NCBI RefSeq assembly: GCF_000426865.1
Contig: NZ_AUGE01000001.1
Location: forward strand, 124,001-188,000
Direction: 5' to 3'
DNA length: 64,000 nt
Source of the DNA: Citrifermentans bremense R1
Lineage (GTDB): Bacteria > Desulfobacterota > Desulfuromonadia > Geobacterales > Geobacteraceae
The position numbers and the translations under genes were made by a program. Position 1 is the stretch's first letter, and each line of letters starts with the position of its first letter. The notes under the pieces are model-generated. The model was not told the origin of the DNA. It did no database searches and saw nothing but the letters and a program-made list of their open reading frames with translations. Positions 33,388-42,405 of the stretch are shown here, in pieces.

Positions 33388-34812
33388 TTACGCTTTGCCC
33401 ACGATGAACTCGCGGCCGGCTTCTAAAAGCGCCTGCAGGCGCGCCTCGCTGGAGGCCTCGGCGTAAAGCCGCACCACCGGTTCGGTCCCCGATTTCCTGA
33501 ACAGGAGCCAGCTCCCGTCTTCGAGGATGAACTTGTTTCCGTCCACCGTCACCTTCTGCTTTACCGCGACTCCCGCAAAAGCGGCTGGGGTGGCCGTGAT
33601 GCGCTCCGGGAAGACCTCTTCCAGTTCCGGGGACAAAGTGATGTTGACGCGCTTGGTGAGATAGCGTCCCACCTTCTCGTAGAGCTGCTCCAGCAGGGCT
33701 TTCACCGGCTTGCCTTCGCGAGCGACCATCTCGGCCACCAGCAGACAGGCCAGGATGCCGTCCTTTTCGGGGACGTGCCCCTTGATGGTGAGCCCGGCGC
33801 TCTCTTCGCCGCCGATGATGATCTTGTCCTGGCTGATCAGCTCGCCGATGAACTTGAAGCCCACCGGCGTCTCGAACACCTCGATCCCGTGCAGCTTGGC
33901 GACGGCGTCCACCAGATGCGAGGTGGCGACGGAGCGCCCTACCCCGCCGGTCATCCCCTTTACCCGGACCAGGTAATCGAGGAGCAGCGCGATGATGTAA
34001 TTGGGCTCAATGAAACTGCCGTCGCTATCGACGATGCCGAAGCGGTCCGCGTCGCCGTCGGTGGCGATCCCCAGGGTGATGGAAGGGTCCTGCTGCACCA
34101 GCCGGATGAAGTCCTGGATGTATTTCTCGGAAGGTTCGGGGGGGAATCCGCCGAAGTAGGGGTCGCGATTGGCGTTCATCTGCACCACCTTGACACCGTG
34201 AGCCTTGAGCGGTTCGGCGAGGTAGCCGCGGGCGGTGCCGTAGAGAGGATTTACGGCGATGGTCCCCAACTTGGCGATGGCGGCGAAATCGACCTTGGTT
34301 GCCAGATCATCCAGATAGGCCTGCATCGGGTCGATCTCCACCAGAAGCCCCTTTTGCATCGCATCGTCGATGGAGCACTCCGTGTAGCAGATCTCTCCCG
34401 CCATCTCGTTGGCGCGGTTTTCGATGTCGGTGGTGGTCTGCGGCAGGGCAGGTCCCCCCCAGGAGGGGGAAAACTTGATGCCGTTGTATTCGGGGGGGTT
34501 GTGGCTGGCGGTGAAGTTGATGGCGCCGGCCGTGCCGCGCCTGAGGATCTCGAAGGCGATTACCGGGGTGGGGGTGTCGCGGATGCAAAGATAGGTGGTG
34601 ATGCCGGCTCCAGTCAGCACGCGGGCGGCCTCCCGGGCGAAGGATTCGCCCATGAAACGGGAGTCGTATCCTACAATGATTCCCTTGCGTGCCTCGCCGG
34701 AGGCCTTGACGTTGTCCGCAATGGCCTGAGTGACTACCTTCACGTTCTCAAAGATGAAATCTTCGCACATGATGCCGCGCCAGCCAGAGGTGCCGAAAGT
34801 GATACGCTGCAT
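33388..34812 (-). CDS. Phosphoglucomutase/phosphomannomutase
   Basis: 474 residues from the ATG at 34812, which follows CAGGAGGG. An alpha-D-phosphohexomutase. The phosphoserine loop is in NFTASHNPPEYNGIK, the metal loop DGDADRFG, the sugar-specificity loop GGEESAGL, and the phosphate-binding loop FRKSGTEPVVRLYAE near the end. It begins with FGTSGWRG, the usual family start. It interconverts sugar 1- and 6-phosphates for glycan or glycogen metabolism; glucose versus mannose preference cannot be settled here. It is monocistronic and divergent from the PxxKW gene. Confidence 0.93.
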   Translation of the reverse strand: MQRITFGTSGWRGIMCEDFIFENVKVVTQAIADNVKASGEARKGIIVGYDSRFMGESFAREAARVLTGAGITTYLCIRDTPTPVIAFEILRRGTAGAINFTASHNPPEYNGIKFSPSWGGPALPQTTTDIENRANEMAGEICYTECSIDDAMQKGLLVEIDPMQAYLDDLATKVDFAAIAKLGTIAVNPLYGTARGYLAEPLKAHGVKVVQMNANRDPYFGGFPPEPSEKYIQDFIRLVQQDPSITLGIATDGDADRFGIVDSDGSFIEPNYIIALLLDYLVRVKGMTGGVGRSVATSHLVDAVAKLHGIEVFETPVGFKFIGELISQDKIIIGGEESAGLTIKGHVPEKDGILACLLVAEMVAREGKPVKALLEQLYEKVGRYLTKRVNITLSPELEEVFPERITATPAAFAGVAVKQKVTVDGNKFILEDGSWLLFRKSGTEPVVRLYAEASSEARLQALLEAGREFIVGKA

Positions 34813-34974
34813 AAATCCCTCCTGAACAATTGAATAGACACCAGATGGTGAGGTGAACACCCGCTCGCTCCGATGGAAGGAGGCGAAATCACAGCACCAA
34901 GCGGCCTGAAAAAATAATTACTAGAGATTAATGCATCGCTTTTGGAGAGTCAACTTTTTACGGAAAAAAGTGGG

Positions 34975-35004
34975 TTGACATTTTTCTTTCGAAATTGGTA
35001 TGGT
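34975..35004 (+). promoter_or_regulatory. Sigma-70 promoter of the PxxKW gene
   Basis: TTGACA (34975-34980), 18 bases, then TATGGT (34999-35004). The -35 box is a perfect match. Transcript would begin about 37 bases before the ATG at 35048, which has AGGAGG. Confidence 0.75.
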
Positions 35005-35047
35005 AGCCTCTATCAACGATTACGAAGGAATTCAGGAGGCTTAAAAC

Positions 35048-35341
35048 ATGCAATGTCAAACCGTACTTCCTGGTGCCGAGTGCACTTTCATGGGCAAACA
35101 AGGTTGTGTATTCACTGAAGGCGCTTGCCAGCCGGTAGTGGAAAATTGCGAGGGTTGTGACAGGGTCGTCGACGGCACCATCGGGAAGGTTTGCAGCGCA
35201 TACCCCGCCCCCGAGAAGAAATGGTCCGCAGGCATCTGCAACTTCGCTACCCACGTGAAGGTTGAGCTCAAGACCGACGACGCCAAAGTCAACCCGCTGA
35301 AAGCATCCAAGAAAGCAGCAGGCGCCAAGAAGAAGAAGTAG
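35048..35341 (+). CDS. PxxKW-family Cys-rich protein
   Basis: 97 residues, with nine cysteines in the first 65 residues, including CEGCDR, followed by the family's PAPEKKWSAGICNFATH, where PEKKW gives it its name. The Lys-rich tail (KKAAGAKKKK) follows. No signal peptide. The gene has its own perfect -35 promoter box and a strong terminator, so it is a well-expressed single-gene unit. The family occurs in Geobacter-type and sulfate-reducing bacteria, with unknown function; a cytoplasmic metal or nucleic-acid role would suit the Cys and Lys composition. Confidence 0.85.
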   Translation: MQCQTVLPGAECTFMGKQGCVFTEGACQPVVENCEGCDRVVDGTIGKVCSAYPAPEKKWSAGICNFATHVKVELKTDDAKVNPLKASKKAAGAKKKK

Positions 35342-35366
35342 CACACACCGAAACACGCTGTACCTT

Positions 35367-35403
35367 AAGGGGAGGACCGATACCGATGTCCTCCCCTTTT
35401 TTT
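35367..35403 (+). terminator. Strong rho-independent terminator after the PxxKW gene
   Basis: AAGGGGAGGAC (35367-35377) pairs with GTCCTCCCCTT (35388-35398) and is followed by an unbroken T run to 35403. Confidence 0.92.
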
Positions 35404-35430
35404 GCTCAAAATCCCTCGTGGAGGTGCCCC

Positions 35431-35883
35431 ATGCCCTTTGACTATCTGGCCTGCCCCGCCTGCGGCACCAGGGTCAAGCAGTACAAGAACCCTCTCCCGA
35501 CGGTCGACGTCATCATCGAGCTGCCGGAGGGGATTGTTTTGATCGAGCGGCGCAACGAGCCTTTCGGGTGGGCGATACCAGGCGGCTTCGTCGACTACGG
35601 CGAGTCCCTTGAGGCCGCCGCGGCCCGGGAGATGCTGGAAGAGACCTCGCTCGAGGTGACCGAGCTGAGGCTTTTGGGATGCTATTCCGACCCTTCGCGG
35701 GACACCCGCAGCCACAATATCTCCACAGTGTATGTCGCCACGGCCGCAGGCACCCCGAAGGCAGGAGACGACGCCGCCAACCTGGCGGTGTTTCCCATCG
35801 ACAAGCTGCCGCAGCCCCTTTGCTTCGACCACGGCAAGATCCTCTCCGACTACCGTCAAAGAAAAGAAGCGGGGACCATCTAG
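35431..35883 (+). CDS. Nudix hydrolase
   Basis: 150 residues from the ATG at 35431 (GGAGGTG upstream). The Nudix box runs from Gly52 to about residue 74: GX5E (Gly52, Glu58), then REMLEETSL, where the usual Gly is Ser. A short N-terminal CPACGTR suggests a remnant zinc knuckle, as in NADH pyrophosphatase NudC, although only two cysteines remain. It hydrolyses some nucleoside diphosphate linked to a group X; NUDT/ADP-ribose-type substrates are likely, but specificity is open. Confidence 0.9.
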   Translation: MPFDYLACPACGTRVKQYKNPLPTVDVIIELPEGIVLIERRNEPFGWAIPGGFVDYGESLEAAAAREMLEETSLEVTELRLLGCYSDPSRDTRSHNISTVYVATAAGTPKAGDDAANLAVFPIDKLPQPLCFDHGKILSDYRQRKEAGTI

Positions 35884-35908
35884 CGCCGCTTCAGCGAGAG
35901 CTGAAAAA

Positions 35909-35933
35909 AGGGGCGAGACGATCACTCGCCCCT
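35909..35933 (+). terminator. Hairpin after the Nudix gene
   Basis: AGGGGCGAG (35909-35917) pairs with CTCGCCCCT (35925-35933). There is no T tract after it on the plus strand, so it is a weak terminator; a second small hairpin (TTCAGC/GCTGAA) lies just before it. Confidence 0.5.
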
Positions 35934-35993
35934 CCCCCATTGTCCGTTCACATGCAGCCGAGCTTCATGCCTATAACTGACGATTGCCTTTCG

Positions 35994-36030
35994 TTGTCAA
36001 TTATCAATTGTCAATTGTCAATTGGTTCAC
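35994..36030. repeat. Second TTGTCAA heptamer array
   Basis: Four to five units (TTGTCAA, TTATCAA, TTGTCAA, TTGTCAA) ending in TTGGTTCAC, the same ending as the arrays at 5028-5158. It lies just downstream of mqnA, in the gap to the Nudix gene. Confidence 0.85.
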
Positions 36031-36042
36031 GCGCCTCTCCCC

Positions 36043-36864
36043 TCATTCGAAGAACCGTATCTGAGGCAAAGTCGGGATGAGCCCCAATTCGAAGGCATGG
36101 CGGAAGAACAGGCGCGCCCCCTCTATGTGCGCCTCGGTCAGCTCGTAGTTGATGGTGTTCCAGTAGTCCACCAGGTCGCTTTCCCCGATCCATTCCCGCT
36201 CCTGGCAGGATGCGGCGATCTCGGGGTAGCTGCGATAGGCGAGTTCCTTGGCCGCGACCAGGTCTCGTGCCAGCATGGTCATCCCGCCATGCTTCGCGGA
36301 GGCGGCGTCGCGCCTCACGATCCACAAGGCAAAGACAAAGGGGAGCCCGGTGAAGTCGTACCAGAGTTGCCCCAAGTCGTAGCAGTAAGCGGCGACTCCC
36401 GAGGCGGCACCCTTGAGGGCTGCGTCCCCGATCAGGAGCAGGCCCGGGAAGCGCTTGAGCGCCTCGACGAGAGGCTCGCGGGTCCTCTCGAAGCTGTTGC
36501 TGAAACCGTACTTCCGCGCCAAGAGCACCTTGAGCAGATTCACCGAGGTGTCGGATTCGGCGCTCAACCCGATGGAGCAGCCATCGAGCTCCTCCACCGG
36601 GACGGAGGAGAAGAGGAAAACGCTCTTGACCGCGCCGATGGAGCTGATGGAAAGGCTGGGGAGCAGGCAGTACTGCTCGTGCGCGGTAGCGTACTCGATC
36701 GACGAGGACGGGCTTAGATCGATCTCTCCCGAGCGGAGCATGGCGTTCAAGTCGGCCGGGACGCCGTCCACGAAGCGGTATCCGCTGCAGTCGAAGTGCG
36801 AGGCGAGAGCGGTGAAGATGGGGGTGCAGTTTGCGTACTTGATGTGTCCGATGTTGATAGTCAC
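36043..36864 (-). CDS. mqnA: Chorismate dehydratase MqnA (futalosine menaquinone pathway)
   Basis: 273 residues from the GTG at 36864, which has GGAG seven bases before it. A periplasmic-binding-protein-like fold enzyme: GHIKYANCTPIF at the start, LSPSSSIEYA (about 50-59) and VKSVFLFSS, then the family's GDAAL (about 127-131) and LGQLWYDFTGLPFVFALW. MqnA converts chorismate to 3-enolpyruvyl-benzoate, entering the futalosine route. The aro genes at 40434-45348 make its substrate. A terminator lies between it and gcvH. Longer reading upstream runs into the gcvH gene in another frame and is rejected. Confidence 0.9.
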   Translation of the reverse strand: MTINIGHIKYANCTPIFTALASHFDCSGYRFVDGVPADLNAMLRSGEIDLSPSSSIEYATAHEQYCLLPSLSISSIGAVKSVFLFSSVPVEELDGCSIGLSAESDTSVNLLKVLLARKYGFSNSFERTREPLVEALKRFPGLLLIGDAALKGAASGVAAYCYDLGQLWYDFTGLPFVFALWIVRRDAASAKHGGMTMLARDLVAAKELAYRSYPEIAASCQEREWIGESDLVDYWNTINYELTEAHIEGARLFFRHAFELGLIPTLPQIRFFE

Positions 36865-36886
36865 TGAAGAACTCCGGGGCTGTAAA

Positions 36887-36919
36887 AGGAAAAGGCGAGA
36901 GATGCTCTCGCCTTTTCCT
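36887..36919 (-). terminator. Terminator between gcvH and mqnA
   Basis: AGGAAAAGGCGAGAG (36887-36901) pairs with CTCTCGCCTTTTCCT (36905-36919) around a three-base loop, with T runs inside the stem on the minus strand. It lies just after the gcvH stop. Confidence 0.8.
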
Positions 36920-36938
36920 GTATATGTGCATCTGATTC

Positions 36939-37328
36939 TTAATCTTCCGCTACGGCGACGTAATCCTCGTAGTGTTCGGCGGACATAAGGAGATTCGACT
37001 CCTCGGAGTCCGCCACCTCGATGACCACCAGCCACCCCGCGTCGTAAGGATCGTCGTTGACGAACTCCGGCGCGTTCCCCAGTTCTGAGTTTACCTCCAG
37101 CACGGTGCCGGAAAGCGGGGCGTACAGCTCGGCAACGGTCTTCCTCGCCTCGACGGACCCGAAGGAATCGTCCTGCTCCAACTCGTCGCCCGGTTCGGGA
37201 AGCTCGACGGAAGTGACGTTGCCCAATTCGGTCTGGGCATAATCGGTGATGCCGATTACGGCGCGTTCTCCTTCGATGCGCACCCACACGTGTTCCTTGC
37301 TGTATTTAAGCTCTTCGGGAAAGTCCAT
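36939..37328 (-). CDS. gcvH: Glycine cleavage system H protein (lipoyl carrier)
   Basis: 129 residues, the normal size. The lipoyl-lysine is Lys63 in GSVEARKTVAELYAP, and the fold frame HVWVRIEG, VIGITDYAQTELG and YDAGWLVVIE is standard. It carries the aminomethyl group between P and T proteins. No gcvP or gcvT lies in the window; here it follows accC by three bases. Because some lone GcvH proteins act as lipoyl carriers for lipoate synthesis, a role outside glycine cleavage is possible. Confidence 0.93.
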   Translation of the reverse strand: MDFPEELKYSKEHVWVRIEGERAVIGITDYAQTELGNVTSVELPEPGDELEQDDSFGSVEARKTVAELYAPLSGTVLEVNSELGNAPEFVNDDPYDAGWLVVIEVADSEESNLLMSAEHYEDYVAVAED

Positions 37329-37331
37329 AGT

Positions 37332-38672
37332 TTACTCCAGTACCAGCCTTTCGATGAAGCCGGTGTCTATGTTCCCTTCGATGAAGTCTTTGTTGGCCAT
37401 GATTCTCTTGTGGAACGGGATGGTGGTCTTGATCCCTTCCACGATGTACTCGTCCAGCGCGCGGGCCATCCTCTTGATCGCCTCTTCCCTGGTGTCGGCA
37501 TGCACGATCAGCTTGGCGATCAGGGAGTCGTAGTGCGGCAGCACGGAGTAGTTGGTGTAGACGAAGGAGTCGACCCTGACGCCGAGACCGCCGGGGGTGT
37601 GGTGATCGGTGATCTTTCCCGGGCAGGGGGTGAATTTCACCGAGTCCTCCGCGTTGATGCGGCACTCGATGGAGTGTCCCTTGATCTTGATGTCGTCCTG
37701 GGTGTAGCGCAGTTTCAGGCCGTATGCGGAGCGGATCTGCTCCTTCACGACGTCCACGCCGGTCACCATCTCGGTCACCGGGTGCTCCACCTGGACGCGG
37801 GTGTTCATCTCCATGAAGAAGAAGTTGTTGTTCTTGTCGACGAGGAATTCCATGGTGCCGACGCTGCAGTAGTTGACCGCCTTGGCCGCGGCGACCGCAG
37901 CATCGCCCATCGCTTTCCTCAGTTCCGGAGTGGTGACGGTGGAGGGAGCCTCCTCGATCACCTTCTGGTGGCGGCGCTGGATCGAGCAGTCGCGCTCGCC
38001 CAGGTGCACCACGTTGCCGTGTTTGTCGGCGAGGATCTGGATTTCGACGTGGCGCGGACTCTCGCAGTAGCGCTCGATGTAGACCTCGGGGTTGCCGAAA
38101 CCGGACTGCGCTTCGGCGCGCGCGGTGGCGAAGGCGTTCGGGAGCGCCGCCGGGGAGTGGACGATCTTCATGCCGCGTCCGCCGCCCCCCGCCGTGGCCT
38201 TGATGATGACCGGGAAGCCGATCTCCTTGGCGACGCGGATCGCTTCGTTGACGTCATGCACCCCTTCCTTGGTACCGGGAAGGATGGGGACGCCGACCTT
38301 GATGACCGCCTGGCGGGCGGAGATCTTGTCGCCCATGATGCGCATGCTTTCCGCGGTAGGTCCGATGAAGGTGATGCCGCACTTCTCGCAGATCTCTGCG
38401 AAGATCGGGTTCTCGGAGAGGAACCCGTAGCCGGGGTGGATCGCTTCCGCGTCGGTCAGTTCCGCCGCGGAGATGATGGCGTTTATGTTCAAGTAGCTGG
38501 AGAGGCTGGGGGGCGGACCGATGCAGACGCTCTCGTCGGCGAGCTTCACGTGGAGCGACTCGCTGTCGGCCGTGGAGTAGACGGCGACCGTCTTGATCCC
38601 CATCTCCTTGCAGGTTCTGATGATCCTGAGGGCGATCTCACCCCTGTTGGCGATAAGAATTTTATGAAACAT
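37332..38672 (-). CDS. accC: Acetyl-CoA carboxylase, biotin carboxylase subunit
   Basis: 446 residues, normal length. An ATP-grasp enzyme that carboxylates the biotin on AccB, the first step of fatty-acid synthesis. Motifs: [16 protein letters not shown] at the start, [11 protein letters not shown], the Gly-rich ATP loop [30 protein letters not shown] with the catalytic Arg/Glu, and [14 protein letters not shown]. It follows accB after a 119-base gap that holds a hexamer repeat. The start is clear. The start of gcvH lies three bases after its stop. Confidence 0.97.
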   Translation of the reverse strand: MFHKILIANRGEIALRIIRTCKEMGIKTVAVYSTADSESLHVKLADESVCIGPPPSLSSYLNINAIISAAELTDAEAIHPGYGFLSENPIFAEICEKCGITFIGPTAESMRIMGDKISARQAVIKVGVPILPGTKEGVHDVNEAIRVAKEIGFPVIIKATAGGGGRGMKIVHSPAALPNAFATARAEAQSGFGNPEVYIERYCESPRHVEIQILADKHGNVVHLGERDCSIQRRHQKVIEEAPSTVTTPELRKAMGDAAVAAAKAVNYCSVGTMEFLVDKNNNFFFMEMNTRVQVEHPVTEMVTGVDVVKEQIRSAYGLKLRYTQDDIKIKGHSIECRINAEDSVKFTPCPGKITDHHTPGGLGVRVDSFVYTNYSVLPHYDSLIAKLIVHADTREEAIKRMARALDEYIVEGIKTTIPFHKRIMANKDFIEGNIDTGFIERLVLE

Positions 38673-38690
38673 TTATATCTCCAGAGAACA

Positions 38691-38735
38691 GATTAAGATT
38701 AAGACTAAGATTAAGTTTTAGACTAAGACTAAATC
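38691..38735. repeat. Hexamer array GAYTAA between accB and accC
   Basis: About seven tandem 6-base units (GATTAA, GATTAA, GACTAA, GATTAA, GTTTTA, GACTAA, GACTAA) in the leader of accC on the other strand. No gene or terminator in the gap. Confidence 0.75.
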
Positions 38736-38791
38736 AGGAAGCGACATCAACTGAATCTAGTCCTGATCTTTATCTTTTTCCCAATCTGTTG

Positions 38792-39259
38792 TTACAGCTT
38801 TTCCACAACGAAAAGCGCGTCGCCGTACTCGACCGGTTGTGCGTTCTCTTTGCTGATCTTTACGATCTTGCACTTGAACTCGGCCTCGATCTCGTTCATG
38901 AGCTTCATAGCCTCGACGATGCAGAGGACCTGCCCTTTCTCGACGATCTGGCCGACCTCCACGTAGGGAGCCGCGTCCGGAGCCGGTGAGCGGTAGAAGG
39001 TGCCGACGATGGGGGAAGTGACCACGTCACCCTGCTCTTTTTCGGCGGCAGCCGGCGCAGCGGCCGGTGCTGCAGCTGCAGCTGCGGCGGGAGCGGCAGG
39101 AGCGTACTGGTACACCGGGGCCTGCATCTGGAACTGGGGAGCGGCGGAGCTGCACCCCCTTTTGATGACGACCTTGTCCTCTGCGTTTTCCAGCTCGAAC
39201 TCGGTGATGTCGGTCTCGGTCACCATCTTTATCAGCATCTTCAGGTCTTTTATATCCAC
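38792..39259 (-). CDS. accB: Biotin carboxyl carrier protein of acetyl-CoA carboxylase
   Basis: 155 residues. An Ala/Pro-rich hinge (about 53-75) joins an N-terminal helix-pair ([20 protein letters not shown]) to the biotinyl domain, where Lys in VEAMKLMNE is the biotin site and [17 protein letters not shown] precedes it. It carries carboxyl groups from AccC to the transferase, whose genes are not here. AGGAGATAG precedes the ATG. Confidence 0.97.
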   Translation of the reverse strand: MDIKDLKMLIKMVTETDITEFELENAEDKVVIKRGCSSAAPQFQMQAPVYQYAPAAPAAAAAAAPAAAPAAAEKEQGDVVTSPIVGTFYRSPAPDAAPYVEVGQIVEKGQVLCIVEAMKLMNEIEAEFKCKIVKISKENAQPVEYGDALFVVEKL

Positions 39260-39341
39260 ATCTATCTCCTTTGCATTTACGCTGATTGCATGATTAAAAG
39301 ACTGCCCCGGAGCGCATCGGGTGCAGCCTGCTTGAAAACGG

Positions 39342-40412
39342 TCACGGCAATACGATCAGGTCCTTGGGGACCTTGGTGATGCGGCGGCAACCATGGGACT
39401 CGGCGACCACGGTGTCCTCGATCCTTACCCCGCCCCATCCCGGGATGTAGATCCCGGGCTCGATGGTGAATACCATACCCTCCAGGATCACGTTCTTGCT
39501 GCGCGGCGATGCCGCCGGGTGTTCATGAATATCTATGCCCACCCCGTGCCCGAGCCCGTGCCCGAAGTACTCGCCGAAGCCGCGCGAGGCGATGTAATCC
39601 CTTGCCACAGCGTCAAGGTCCCTGAAGCTCAGCCCCGGGTGAACGGCGTTCATGGCGGCGCGTTGGGCGCCCAGCACGGTCTCGTAGACCTCGCGCTGCC
39701 GGCTGTCCGGCTCGCCCAAGGAAACGGTCACCGTCTCGTCGGAGCAGTAACCGCCGTAGATGGCGCCGTAGTCGAAGGTGACCAGTTCCCCTTTTGCGAG
39801 CCTCTTCCCGGACGCCTTGCCGTGGGGAAGCGCGCCCCGTTCGCCCGAGGCGACGATGAAGTCGAAGGACTTGTTCTCCGCCCCCCTCTCCCTCATGGCA
39901 ACCTCCAGCATCCAGGCGGCCTCGCTCTCCGTCATGCCGGGGGTGACCCGCGCCAGCGTCTCCAAAAGCGACTCCGAGGCGAGCGCGGCCACCCTTTCCA
40001 GGATCTCCAGCTCGCCGGCGTCCTTGACGCTGCGCAGCGCCGTCATCTCGGCGTCCGCCGGGAGGTATTCGATCTGCGGCGTTTTGCTGCAGAGCTCCTG
40101 GTAGACGGCAACCGTGGTGTGGGCCGCCTCGAAGGCTACCTTGGACGGCTGCAGCTTTTGCAGCAACTCGACCAGCGATTCCATCTTGTTGGAGAACTCG
40201 GCAACTCTTGCGCCTGTGACTTCGGCGCCGGCCTGGGAGGTGTAACGGGAATCGGTCAGAAACCACCCGTCGTCTGGCGAGAGAACCAGCAGCGCCTCGC
40301 TGCCGGTGAACCCGGTAAGGTATCTGATATTACTGAGGTTTGTGACCAGCAGCAGGTCGCCTCCGACCCGCTGGAGGCACCCCCTGGCCGCAGAGATTCT
40401 GTCTATTACCAT
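39342..40412 (-). CDS. Xaa-Pro aminopeptidase (M24B family)
   Basis: 356 residues in the PepP/PepQ fold. The five metal ligands are visible: Asp in [10 protein letters not shown], Asp in CSDETVT, His in [11 protein letters not shown], Glu in [11 protein letters not shown], and Glu in GVRIEDTV. The N-terminal creatinase-like domain ([20 protein letters not shown]) is complete. It removes an N-terminal residue before proline, or cuts dipeptides. It lies between aroQ and accB on the same strand, a common arrangement in Geobacter-type genomes. An efp gene, which often sits between this gene and accB in related species, is absent. Confidence 0.93.
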   Translation of the reverse strand: MVIDRISAARGCLQRVGGDLLLVTNLSNIRYLTGFTGSEALLVLSPDDGWFLTDSRYTSQAGAEVTGARVAEFSNKMESLVELLQKLQPSKVAFEAAHTTVAVYQELCSKTPQIEYLPADAEMTALRSVKDAGELEILERVAALASESLLETLARVTPGMTESEAAWMLEVAMRERGAENKSFDFIVASGERGALPHGKASGKRLAKGELVTFDYGAIYGGYCSDETVTVSLGEPDSRQREVYETVLGAQRAAMNAVHPGLSFRDLDAVARDYIASRGFGEYFGHGLGHGVGIDIHEHPAASPRSKNVILEGMVFTIEPGIYIPGWGGVRIEDTVVAESHGCRRITKVPKDLIVLP

Positions 40413-40433
40413 AAACCCGCCCGTATGACAATC

Positions 40434-40883
40434 TTATTTTCCCAGCCGATCCGCCAGTGCGCGCAGTCCCAAAAGGTAGCTGTCGGCGCCGAATCCGCAG
40501 ATCTGGCCGAGCGCAACGGGGGCTATATAACTGTGGCTTCTGAATGGCTCCCTGGCGTGAACGTTGGAGAGATGCACCTCCACAGCGGGGAGCGCCACTG
40601 CGGCGATGGCGTCGCGGATGGCGACGCTGGTGTGGGTATAGGCAGCAGGGTTGATGAGAATTCCCTGGCAATCGGCCATGGCTCCCTGGATGGCGTCAAC
40701 CATGGCCCCTTCCGAATTGGTCTGCAGGATGCGCAGCTCCAGCGAGAGCTCAGAGGCAAGCGCCATGAGCGACTGGTTGATCCCCTTCAGCGTTGTGGTG
40801 CCGTAGACCCCAGGCTCGCGGGTGCCGAGCAGGTTCAGGTTCGGTCCGTGAAGGACCAATATCCTCACGACTGTTTTTGTCAT
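40434..40883 (-). CDS. aroQ: Type II 3-dehydroquinate dehydratase AroQ
   Basis: 149 residues from the ATG at 40883, which overlaps the stop of the Roadblock gene (ATGA) and follows GGAGG. Characteristic segments are [18 protein letters not shown] with the catalytic Tyr, [26 protein letters not shown] and [14 protein letters not shown] with the catalytic His. It makes 3-dehydroshikimate from the product of AroB, encoded three genes upstream in the same operon. Confidence 0.96.
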   Translation of the reverse strand: MTKTVVRILVLHGPNLNLLGTREPGVYGTTTLKGINQSLMALASELSLELRILQTNSEGAMVDAIQGAMADCQGILINPAAYTHTSVAIRDAIAAVALPAVEVHLSNVHAREPFRSHSYIAPVALGQICGFGADSYLLGLRALADRLGK

Positions 40884-41242
40884 CGCAGCGCCTCCGCAAA
40901 ACCGGGGGCGGCGCGCTTCAAGAGGTAGCGCCCCTTGCCGAAGTTGCCGTCGGCGGTCATGATGAGCGCCACGAAGAAGTCGTCGCTGATCCCGCGCACG
41001 ACGACGCTGCATTCCCCGGTGATGATGGAAACCTCTTCCAGCTCGCCGGTCTTCAGCACCCCGACCGTTCTCTTGATTTCTTTCAGGACCGAGGCGTATT
41101 CGACGGTCATGGTCTGCACGTCGATCCCTGCCGATTCCTTCACATACTCATCGATGGAGATGCCGTCGTATCCCATGATGACGCCGCCAAGGCCGCCGCC
41201 GCTTTCCTCGACGATCGACTTGAGTATCGCCTTAAACCCCAT
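40880..41242 (-). CDS. Roadblock/LC7-domain protein
   Basis: 120 residues forming one Roadblock/longin-type domain: [20 protein letters not shown] at the start, [28 protein letters not shown], and [20 protein letters not shown] near the end. Such proteins include MglB, the partner of the small GTPase MglA in polarity of motility and pili. No mglA-like GTPase is in the window. Its 5' end overlaps the TPR gene's 3' end by 11 bases, and its 3' end overlaps aroQ by four, so the three are tightly coupled in a biosynthetic operon for no obvious reason. Confidence 0.85.
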   Translation of the reverse strand: MGFKAILKSIVEESGGGLGGVIMGYDGISIDEYVKESAGIDVQTMTVEYASVLKEIKRTVGVLKTGELEEVSIITGECSVVVRGISDDFFVALIMTADGNFGKGRYLLKRAAPGFAEALR

Positions 41243-42404
41243 CTTTTCTTCTCCTTATGTTTTCCAGCCAGCGTTGCAGCTCGACCTCGACTTCGCCGGC
41301 GCCACCGGTCGGCGCGCTCCGCGTCTCGAAGGCCTCCAGGGCAGGCTCTTCCATGACGGACGGGGATTCGATGGCAAACGCCGCCTCGGCGGTTGCCGGA
41401 AATTCCAGCTTAGCCGGCGTCTCCAAGGCGGCAGGTATCGGCAGGTCGGAGGTCCTTTCTGCTTCAGGCATGCCTTCCGGCTCGACAGGGACATCCCAGC
41501 CGGCTTCCAAATCGTCGGTTTCCTCCGGCAGTTCCGCGGCGGGCGCGGTCGCGGCAGCCGGTCCCTTTGCCGCACCTGCGGGCTCGGCAGGCATCTGCTG
41601 CAATTCCAGCATTTCCTGAAGTTCCGCGCAGCGCAGCCGGTACTGCGAGTTGGACGGGTGCGCGGTGATGAGCTCCCGGTAGATCCCCAGCGCCTTCTCG
41701 ATGAACCCCTGCGAGACGTAGAGTTCAGCCAGGGTCGCAGTGGTCAGCGGATCGGGGGTGGCAGCGTCGCTCCGTTGCGGGGGTAGAGGCTCGACCTCGA
41801 CCTCTTCCAGGTCCTCGATGGCCCAGATGTCGTCGTCTTCCAGGGGCGCCGCGGCAACCGGCGCCTGGTGGGGGGCCGGTTCCACCGCGGGACGGAGGGG
41901 AGCGGCAAAATCCTCTTCCACCACCTCCTCCAGTTCCTCTATGATCTCGAGATCCTCCAGCACTTCCTCGGGTTCCTCCCGGGAGGAAGTGACGGCGACC
42001 GAGTTCAGCAAAAGCGAACTCTCCAGGTCATCCGGGTCCTGCTGCAGCGCCTGCTCCAGCACCTTGCGCGCCAGAACCACCTCATTTTGTTCCACGTAGA
42101 GCTGTCCCAGGAGTTTCAGGGCCTCAAGATGGTTCGGCTGGAGCGCCACCGCACGCTCCAAGGCGGCGCGCGCCTGGCCGGTAAGCCCCTTCGCGTAACA
42201 GGCGGTGCCAAGGGCGAGGAAGCCGGCAGGGAGGTCGGGATGTGCGGCGCACCCTTTCTCAGCCACCATGATGGCATCGTCCAGAAGGCCAAGCTTTCGG
42301 TACAGCTCCGAGAGGGGCGCGAAGCACAGGCTCTTGGCATCGGTTGCCAGCATGTCCTCGTAGCGCTGTATCTCCGTCCAGAAGGATAAAGCGTCCTCTA
42401 CCAT
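41232..42404 (-). CDS. TPR-repeat protein in the aro operon
   Basis: 390 residues. TPR-like helix pairs occupy about residues 20-140 (LCFAPLSELYRKLGLLDDAI, GFLALGTACYAKGLTGQARA, LLGQLYVEQNEVVLARKVLE). An acidic low-complexity part (EEVLEDLEIIEELEEVVEED) follows, then another TPR (LAELYVSQGFIEKALGIYRE) and a long Ala/Pro/Glu-rich tail. It has no signal peptide, so it is a cytoplasmic scaffold or adaptor. It begins one base after the aroB stop and overlaps the Roadblock gene. The pairing with a Roadblock protein suggests a shared complex, which is an inference. Confidence 0.85.
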   Translation of the reverse strand: MVEDALSFWTEIQRYEDMLATDAKSLCFAPLSELYRKLGLLDDAIMVAEKGCAAHPDLPAGFLALGTACYAKGLTGQARAALERAVALQPNHLEALKLLGQLYVEQNEVVLARKVLEQALQQDPDDLESSLLLNSVAVTSSREEPEEVLEDLEIIEELEEVVEEDFAAPLRPAVEPAPHQAPVAAAPLEDDDIWAIEDLEEVEVEPLPPQRSDAATPDPLTTATLAELYVSQGFIEKALGIYRELITAHPSNSQYRLRCAELQEMLELQQMPAEPAGAAKGPAAATAPAAELPEETDDLEAGWDVPVEPEGMPEAERTSDLPIPAALETPAKLEFPATAEAAFAIESPSVMEEPALEAFETRSAPTGGAGEVEVELQRWLENIRRRKDGV

Positions 42405-42405
42405 G

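Noticed and set aside
36865-37287. N-terminal extension of the MqnA frame by 141 codons.
   Set aside because: It runs through gcvH in another frame and is Arg-rich without homology; the GTG at 36864 has a proper Shine-Dalgarno and begins the conserved sequence.
37290-38696. A 468-codon plus-strand open frame opposite accC.
   Set aside because: An antisense shadow of a well-conserved gene, with a composition dominated by Val, Asp, His and Leu and no domain.
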